A stretch of DNA of 9,778 nt. Source: Litoreibacter sp. Its GTDB lineage: Bacteria > Pseudomonadota > Alphaproteobacteria > Rhodobacterales > Rhodobacteraceae. The stretch is taken from NCBI GenBank assembly GCA_013042765.1, contig JABDPP010000227.1, positions 1 through 9,778 on the forward strand. The letters are read 5' to 3'. The translations under genes and the position numbers were made by a program. Shown here one piece after another: positions 5,714 through 9,778 of this stretch (its first letter is position 1; each line of letters begins with the position of its first letter). The notes beneath the pieces are model-generated. The model had not been told where the DNA came from. It did not search any database and saw nothing but the letters and a program-made list of their open reading frames with translations.

Positions 5714-6421
5714 TCAGAGCGGAAATTGTGGCCGGATCACGATCTCGGTCGGGCAGGCATTGGCGGGGAACTGGAGCACGAACTCCACGGTCTGGGCCAC
5801 GTCATCAGGCTGGATCATATTGGAGCGCTCTCCCTGCACGGCAGCCGTCATCCCGGTGTCGACAAAGCCCGGGTAGATCGCGGCAACCTTCAATCCACGA
5901 TCGCGCAGGTCCTCGTAAAGGCAGCCGGAGAAGGCATGCACCGCGTGCTTGGTCGCGCTGTAGATGCCGCCGCCACCAAAGGTCATGCGCCCCGCGACGG
6001 AACTGAGGTTGATGACCGCGCTCTCCGGGTGCTCCAGAAGCCTGGGCAGCACCGCCTGCGTCAGGTGCATGAGGCTGCGGAAGTTAATGTCGAGGGCTGC
6101 GTCCCAGCGTGCCAGATCGGCGGTATCGAACGCGCCCGTCTCGAACACACCGGCATTGTTGAAAAGCGCGTGCAGGGCGCCGAACCGTTCTGCGACGCCG
6201 TCGCCGAGGCCGGCAATGTAATCGGCGTCGGTAATCTCGCCTGCGAAAATTTCCGCCTGACCGCCGGCCTTCCGGCAATCCTCGGCAACCGCTTCAAGCT
6301 TGCCGATGTCGCGCCCGGCCAGTGCCAGTGCCATGCCTTTGCCCGCCAGCCGGCGCGCCGTGGCCGCACCGATGCCTCCGGAGGCCCCGGTGATGAGAAT
6401 GACCTTGTCCTTGAGTTCCAA
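5714..6421 (-). CDS. Short-chain dehydrogenase/reductase (classical SDR)
   Basis: The product is 235 aa: a cytoplasmic NAD(P)-dependent oxidoreductase of the classical SDR type. Visible motifs in order: cofactor loop TGASGGIG (11-18), R37-D38 after the second strand (an arginine here often favours NADPH), NNAG (88-91), N113, the catalytic S141 in NLSSVAG, Y154-x3-K158 in YSATK, and PG (184-185). All four catalytic positions (N, S, Y, K) are present, so it should be active. The length is slightly short of the usual 245-260, as the C-terminus ends soon after the last strand. The start is TTG at 6421: the frame has a stop just upstream, no ATG is available, and GAGGG lies eight bases away. The substrate cannot be read from sequence. 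It is 134 bases after the GFA gene on the same strand, so co-transcription is possible but not shown. Confidence 0.92.
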   Translation of the reverse strand: MELKDKVILITGASGGIGAATARRLAGKGMALALAGRDIGKLEAVAEDCRKAGGQAEIFAGEITDADYIAGLGDGVAERFGALHALFNNAGVFETGAFDTADLARWDAALDINFRSLMHLTQAVLPRLLEHPESAVINLSSVAGRMTFGGGGIYSATKHAVHAFSGCLYEDLRDRGLKVAAIYPGFVDTGMTAAVQGERSNMIQPDDVAQTVEFVLQFPANACPTEIVIRPQFPL

Positions 6422-6429
6422 TCCGGGTG

Positions 6430-6434
6430 CCCTC
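6430..6434 (-). promoter_or_regulatory. Ribosome binding site fixing the TTG start of the SDR gene
   Basis: GAGGG at 6434-6430, eight bases before the TTG at 6421-6419, decides this rare start. A nearby ATG further upstream is in another frame, and the dehydrogenase frame has a TGA just upstream. Confidence 0.65.
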
Positions 6435-6555
6435 TGCTTTCATTTGACCGTTCGTAGGTGCCGCCGGCGCGGCTGATCCGCTCTGGCGTCTGTTCAGGCT
6501 TTCACGGCAGCGCGCGCGGCGCAACAGCCGCGTTCACCGCCTGTATCGGTTCAGT

Positions 6556-6984
6556 TCATTCGGGAAGCGTTTCTCCGGACCCGCCAAAATCAGCCGGGAA
6601 GTCCTTCATCTTGGGCAGCCCGTCCTTCATGCGCAGCACCGTCTCGGCGTAATTCACGTGCACACCCGGCGCGAATTCCACGCTGGGCAGGAGTGCCGCG
6701 TAGACGTCGATCAGGTTCAGGCCGGGATGGCCTGTCATAAGGTGCCCGCCGCATTTCGCGCACCACTTGCGGTCGCTGTTGTCGGTCTTGTTGTATTGGC
6801 GGACATGTTCCTCGCCCTTCACGATGGTGACTTTCCCAGGCTCCCAGAGGGTGAAGGCGTTGACGGGACCAGCCGACCAGTGCCGGCAGCTTTCGCAATG
6901 GCAGTAACCCATCCCGGCGGGCTCACCAGTAGCCTCGATTTCGACAGCACCGCAAAAGCACTGACCCTTATGCGTGTCAGACAT
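6556..6984 (-). CDS. GFA/CENP-V domain zinc protein
   Basis: The product is 142 aa, of the family named after glutathione-dependent formaldehyde-activating enzyme. Most bacterial members are uncharacterised, and the formaldehyde activity of the founder is not a safe transfer. The zinc ligands of the family are all present: C9-x-C11, C28-x-C30-x2-C33 in YCHCESC, and C75-x2-C78 in WCAKCGGH. These give the two-zinc beta fold. Length is typical for a single-domain member and there is no signal peptide. The ATG at 6984 has an excellent ribosome site, AGGGGG at 6997-6992, seven bases upstream. It diverges from the small plus-strand gene at 7188 across a 203-base spacer and is followed by the dehydrogenase on the same strand; a link to aldehyde or redox chemistry would be inference only. 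Confidence 0.92.
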   Translation of the reverse strand: MSDTHKGQCFCGAVEIEATGEPAGMGYCHCESCRHWSAGPVNAFTLWEPGKVTIVKGEEHVRQYNKTDNSDRKWCAKCGGHLMTGHPGLNLIDVYAALLPSVEFAPGVHVNYAETVLRMKDGLPKMKDFPADFGGSGETLPE

Positions 6985-7187
6985 GTTCTATCCCCCTGTT
7001 CTTGATTATCTGTGAGACCTACCACAAAACCCTTAAAAAATGAATGTTTAGCGGGGTAATCCGGATGACCTGCGGGCCCGGCGTCGCCTGTGCAGATGGT
7101 CACAACCGTCGGGCTCCGGACGAATTCATTGCCCGAGCCCCCCATTCATGAGAGCCTTTGGGTGTTCTGGAAAAAAGGGAGTTCATC
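6985..7187. promoter_or_regulatory. Divergent intergenic region between GFA gene and small ORF
   Basis: This 203-base spacer carries the 5' ends of two divergent genes. It contains an AT-rich island (about 7031-7050, TTAAAAAATGAATGTTTA), unusual here and a natural place for promoter melting. On the minus strand GATAAT (7007-7002) resembles a -10 box but lies too near the GFA ribosome site and lacks a good -35. No operator with clear symmetry was found. Confidence 0.3.
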
Positions 7188-7448
7188 ATGCCGAAAATAC
7201 TTGCAACGCACGAGGTCGACGACGTGGCCCACTGGCTCGCCTCGCCAAAACGCGAAGAGGTCTTCGCCGGCGTGATGACCAATCTCACCACCTTCGTGAT
7301 CCCCGGTGACCCCAGCCGCGTGGCGCTGATGGGCGATGTCGAGGATCTCGATGCGCTTGAGGCGGTGATGAACAGCGAGGCCGGGGCCGAAGCGATGAAA
7401 TACGACGGTGTGCGCCCTGCGACGATCGTCACCTATATCGAGGGCTGA
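7188..7448 (+). CDS. Small conserved protein, probable dimeric alpha-beta barrel fold
   Basis: The product is 86 aa, with no signal peptide or membrane segment, so it is cytoplasmic. I do not recognise a named family with certainty. The pattern of an N-terminal strand (KILATHEV), helix (DDVAHWLASPKREEVF), strand (TTFVIPG), strand (RVALMGDV), helix (DLDALEAVMNSEAGAEAMKYDGV) and final strand (TIVTYIEG) matches the ferredoxin-like fold of small dimeric alpha-beta barrel proteins, many of which are uncharacterised. The 'E-A-x-x-A-M-K-x-D-G-V' stretch looks conserved in proteins I recall from alphaproteobacteria. The ATG at 7188 is preferred over an in-frame TTG at 7158 because AGGGAG (7176-7181) sits six bases upstream. 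It diverges from the GFA gene and is followed by decayed coding sequence. Function unknown. Confidence 0.8.
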   Translation: MPKILATHEVDDVAHWLASPKREEVFAGVMTNLTTFVIPGDPSRVALMGDVEDLDALEAVMNSEAGAEAMKYDGVRPATIVTYIEG

Positions 7449-7505
7449 ACACGGCCGCTTGCCGGATTTCGGCGAACCACAGATCTCCGGTTCAGGGGAA
7501 ACTGC

Positions 7506-7746
7506 ATGGATTACCACATCACCTCTGTGCCGGATGTTCCGGACAAGGCAGGCGATGGCGGACGGTCACGCCATGTCGGCCGAGGACGTGCTTAACAAGC
7601 ACCTGACCGCCTTCGGAGCGGGCGCTCTGCTCGCGAGCACGCACCGTGGCCGGCAGGCAACTTTCATGCGCGCCTTAAAAGATTTCTATGGCCAGAAGCT
7701 TGGGAATTGGCGTGAAAATAGCCCGACACGGAAAAAGGGCTGCTCG
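7506..7746 (+). pseudogene. Decayed coding sequence with an NTF2/SnoaL-like N-terminus
   Basis: This is the bulk of the 298-base stretch between two plus-strand genes. Two remnants are visible. An ATG at 7506 has a good ribosome site (AGGGGAA, 7494-7500), but the frame (MDYHITSVPDVPDKAGD...) stops after 29 codons. In another frame, an ATG at 7573 begins MSAEDVLNKHLTAFGAG, which closely resembles the first helix of SnoaL-like/NTF2-fold proteins (normally followed by an acidic 'D.dallad.' stretch). The resemblance ends at about 7623, and the frame then runs on without family features and without a stop into the next gene. A gene truncated by deletion or frameshift is the simplest explanation; an unrelated short peptide is possible. 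The family call rests on about 17 residues. Confidence 0.4.
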
Positions 7747-8127
7747 ATGAAACCTGCAAAAATACTAGCCGTTGCCATGGCAGCCTGCCTGTTTGTGTTC
7801 AGCGGAGGCGGTTTGGCGGACACAAACTCCAGGAAGCTGGTCATTGCCGGAAACAGCGCGTCCAAACCCATTCCGCCGGGGCAGATCCAGCGACAGAAGA
7901 GCGGTTACAAGCCGGTTCCACCCGGTCAGATCAAACGATACACGCGCGGCTCAAAACTGCCTTTGGATGTGATCATCTGGCCGATCACGGACTTGTCCAA
8001 GTGGAAGCTGAAACCGCTTGGTCCGGGCGAGGAATATGTGCGCGTCGACAGCGATCTTCTGAAGATTGAAAAGGACACGCGGACTGTCCTCGAAGCTATC
8101 GGCATCGTTGGGGACTATTTGAAGTAA
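7747..8127 (+). CDS. Secreted RcnB-like periplasmic protein with two PPGQ motifs
   Basis: The product is 126 aa. Residues 1-24 form a signal peptide (MKPAKILAVAMAACLFVF, cleavage likely after GLA24), so the mature protein should be periplasmic. C14 in AMAAC is a poor lipobox and is followed by more hydrophobic residues, so lipidation is less likely. Mature residues include a tandem repeat of period 15: KPIPPGQIQR (40-49) and KPVPPGQIKR (55-64). The rest, from about 66 (TRGSKLP) through KWKLKPLGPGEEYVRVDSDLLKIEKDT, follows the RcnB pattern (G.-LP, then a Gly-rich turn, then Y-x-R-V-x-x-D-L-L-x-I). RcnB in E. coli modulates nickel/cobalt homeostasis; that role is not shown here and no metal efflux gene is nearby. 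The ATG at 7747 is chosen for its signal peptide and AAGGG (7735-7739), although the frame stays open upstream. Confidence 0.75.
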   Translation: MKPAKILAVAMAACLFVFSGGGLADTNSRKLVIAGNSASKPIPPGQIQRQKSGYKPVPPGQIKRYTRGSKLPLDVIIWPITDLSKWKLKPLGPGEEYVRVDSDLLKIEKDTRTVLEAIGIVGDYLK

Positions 8128-8130
8128 GCC

Positions 8131-8155
8131 GGATCGCGGGCTTGCTCTCGCGTCC
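8131..8155. terminator. Weak hairpin between convergent genes
   Basis: GGATCGCG (8131-8138) and CGCGTCC (8149-8155) can pair with one mismatch and a bulged A around a ten-base loop, in the 28-base gap between the convergent RcnB-like gene and the methyltransferase gene. The position suits a shared terminator, but the stem is imperfect and has no T-tract. Confidence 0.22.
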
Positions 8156-8974
8156 CTAAATCGCCTTCGCAACGACCAGCGAAGCGGGAATCGGAACGCG
8201 CCACCTGTTGCCGTCCGCAAAACTCTCCTGCACCTTGGCCGTCACGGCCTCCTTTATCGCGATGCGGTTGGCTTCGGGTTGTTGGGTCAGAAGGTATCCG
8301 CCACGCGGCGCACCTTTATTAAAGATCTCTGCCAGCGCCTGCGGGGTCTCAAGCCGCCAATAGCAGTCGACCTGCCGCTGGGTCTCAAGTTGTAGGCCCG
8401 CTTCGGCGAGGAGGGACATTGCCATGCTCGCATCTGCATATTGGTGGAAGTCCGGGCTGTCCGGCATCTTGACCGAGGCATGCGAATGTTCCTGCACGCT
8501 GCCGTAGAAGACCTGAAAGGCCGGAGAAACATCCGGCCCGCACCATGACGTCATGATGAACCGGCCTTCAGGTCCCAGGACCCTGCGAATCTCGCGCAGC
8601 GCCTGCGGCTGATCGGGCACGTGCATGAGGCCAAAGCTGCAGGTCACCGCATCGAACGTGGCGTCTTCGAAGGGCAGGTCCTGTGCATCGGCCTCGACGA
8701 ACTCACCGCGCGGCAGACGTTCGCGCGCATGGGCCAGCATCGTGGCTGAGAAATCGGCGCCAATGGCCTGAAACCCTGCGTGGAGCAGCGCTTCCGTTAC
8801 ATTGCCCTGACCGCAGCACAGGTCAAGCACCCGCGCAGGCTCCTTGATCTCCGACAGGATTGCAGGGATGGCGAGGTCACTCGCGGAGGAAAACATCCCA
8901 ACGTAATTGGCCGAGATCTGATCGTCCGACCAGCCGTCTCTCTCCAGATCGGCAAAACCTTCATATGATGCCAT
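8156..8974 (-). CDS. Class I SAM-dependent methyltransferase
   Basis: The product is 272 aa, cytoplasmic, of the Methyltransf_11/UbiE-like type. It transfers a methyl group from S-adenosylmethionine; the acceptor is unknown. Motif I is VLDLCCGQG (49-57), the glycine-rich SAM loop; GADFS (72-76) carries the acidic residue that binds the ribose; EADAQDLPFEDATFDAV (94-110) is the motif II/III region, with the D-A-x-D-L-P-F signature of this group; and MHVPDQPQALREIRRVLGPEG (117-137) is the post-motif segment. A C-terminal cap (about 160-245) may set substrate specificity. I chose the ATG at 8974 because GAGGGGG lies just upstream; an in-frame start at 9073 would add 33 residues without family features. 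It faces the RcnB-like gene and follows the cupin gene by 133 bases on the same strand. A small-molecule target is more likely than DNA or RNA, as no nucleic-acid motif is seen. Confidence 0.92.
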   Translation of the reverse strand: MASYEGFADLERDGWSDDQISANYVGMFSSASDLAIPAILSEIKEPARVLDLCCGQGNVTEALLHAGFQAIGADFSATMLAHARERLPRGEFVEADAQDLPFEDATFDAVTCSFGLMHVPDQPQALREIRRVLGPEGRFIMTSWCGPDVSPAFQVFYGSVQEHSHASVKMPDSPDFHQYADASMAMSLLAEAGLQLETQRQVDCYWRLETPQALAEIFNKGAPRGGYLLTQQPEANRIAIKEAVTAKVQESFADGNRWRVPIPASLVVAKAI

Positions 8975-9107
8975 CGAATTCCCCCTCTTCTGTAAGCCAA
9001 CGCAGGCGGAAGTGTCCCAGCCGAAGGCATCGGATCCTCGCGCACCAGTTGCGTCCAGCATCGGACGCCTCAAGGCGAGGGTTTCTTGCGTGACCCGATC
9101 CCGCGCC

Positions 9108-9686
9108 CTAGCGCCATTTCGGATCGATCACCGCGTGGCCCAGCATTTCTGCCAGCCGCCCAACGGTGGCGCCGGCAAGATCCGCCAGTCCTTTGGGCAT
9201 CCGCGCGTCGTACCCCCCGGCACGTCCCAGCACGCGCCCGGCCAGAGCAAACTGCATCGGATTTTTTGGCAGGCCCAGTTTATCGAGCTTGATTTTCCCC
9301 TGCGCCTCCCACTCATACATCGTGAAAAAGAACCCCAGCGTGTCTCTGATAGCGTTTGGCGGCGTGCCGGTGAGGGTGGCGTGCTGCTCCACGACCATCG
9401 GGGCGCTACCGCTGTTCATCGGATGGATATGAGGGATCTTCTCCGGCAGGATCGCGGTCTCGCCCGCATTGACGGGAAGGATATCCCCGCCCAGCTTGTA
9501 ACTGCCCTCGCCGGACAGCACCTTGAACTCCTCATGCCATCCGACATGGAAATGCTCGGCAAAATCCGGAACGCGGGATCTCTCGGGCATGGTGTAGCGC
9601 AGAACGAAATGCGTCTCGCCCAGATCCGTGATCTCAAGCTCGGTGCCTGAACGGGTGTTTGTAACCTTGGATCCGACGTCAAGCAT
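9108..9686 (-). CDS. Cupin-domain protein
   Basis: The product is 192 aa: a single-domain cupin with a helical C-terminal tail. Cupin motif 1 appears as HFHVGWHEEFKVLSGEGSYKLGG (45-67), giving H45-x-H47 and H51-E52-E53 before the glycine-rich turn, and motif 2 as AGETAILPEKIPHIHPMNSG (74-93) with H86 and H88. Together these supply the usual metal-site histidines and glutamate, so it probably binds iron, manganese or zinc. The tail (about 118-192), including MYEWEAQGKIKLDKLGLP, is not part of the core cupin. No signal peptide is seen. The ATG at 9686 has AGAGG eight bases upstream. Enzymes (dioxygenase, isomerase) and binding proteins share this fold, so no reaction is proposed. Upstream bases 9687-9778 hold no other feature I can support. 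Confidence 0.88.
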   Translation of the reverse strand: MLDVGSKVTNTRSGTELEITDLGETHFVLRYTMPERSRVPDFAEHFHVGWHEEFKVLSGEGSYKLGGDILPVNAGETAILPEKIPHIHPMNSGSAPMVVEQHATLTGTPPNAIRDTLGFFFTMYEWEAQGKIKLDKLGLPKNPMQFALAGRVLGRAGGYDARMPKGLADLAGATVGRLAEMLGHAVIDPKWR

Positions 9687-9778
9687 GCTGGGTGCCTCTT
9701 TGCCTGATTACTGCCCGCGCACTGTAACACGCGCAAGAAGTCTGACCAGAAAATCGACGCGCCGCGCGGCCCTCGCTC

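Noticed and set aside
5678..6457. Plus-strand 259-codon open frame opposite the dehydrogenase
   Set aside because: Antisense shadow of an intact SDR gene; arginine/glycine/histidine-rich composition and no motif.
6422..6555. Intrinsic terminator after the GFA gene
   Set aside because: Only a 5-bp GCGGC/GCCGC stem with no T-tract, expected by chance in sequence this rich in GC.

Overview
The window is GC-rich (roughly 60-65% by eye) with dense coding and looks like chromosomal DNA of an alphaproteobacterium of the Rhodobacteraceae (Roseobacter-like). The pointers are a GapR/DUF2312 protein (an alphaproteobacterial family), a Hint-domain protein of the type common in Rhodobacterales, a sulfotransferase-like protein of a kind I recall from that group, and a tRNA-Thr(UGU) of alphaproteobacterial appearance. 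No integrase, transposase, phage gene or CRISPR array is visible, so this reads as ordinary chromosome with some local gene decay.

Layout, left to right. (1) 105-365 (+) is GapR, a nucleoid protein, convergent with 385-1260 (-), a sulfotransferase-like protein with a degenerate PAPS loop. (2) 1347-3002 (+) is a two-in-one permease of an iron(III)-type ABC importer, diverging from the sulfotransferase-like gene and lacking its usual binding-protein and ATPase partners nearby. (3) 3063-3138 (+) is tRNA-Thr(UGU) with a recognisable promoter, followed by two abutting perfect hairpins. (4) Four minus-strand genes follow in the order of transcription: a GFA/CENP-V zinc protein (6984-6556), a short-chain dehydrogenase with a TTG start (6421-5714), a LpxL/HtrB-like acyltransferase with a GTG start and an altered catalytic motif (5349-4399), and the Hint-domain protein (4305-3214). 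Gaps of 134, 364 and 93 bases make one tight operon unlikely. The 364-base gap holds a 99-base diverged copy of the 5' end of the dehydrogenase gene. (5) 7188-7448 (+) is a small probable alpha-beta barrel protein diverging from the GFA gene. It is followed by about 300 bases of decayed coding sequence (an NTF2/SnoaL-like start) and then 7747-8127 (+), a secreted RcnB-like protein with two PPGQ motifs. (6) 8974-8156 (-) is a class I SAM methyltransferase and 9686-9108 (-) a cupin protein.

The genes do not form one obvious pathway. They are mostly independent housekeeping or accessory functions: nucleoid organisation, metal handling, envelope lipid acylation, redox and methyl-transfer chemistry. 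I see no convincing undescribed multi-gene system. The points most worth a second look are the partial dehydrogenase duplication, the acyltransferase with a lost HX4D/E acid, the tandem hairpins after the tRNA, and the perfect dyad upstream of the Hint gene.
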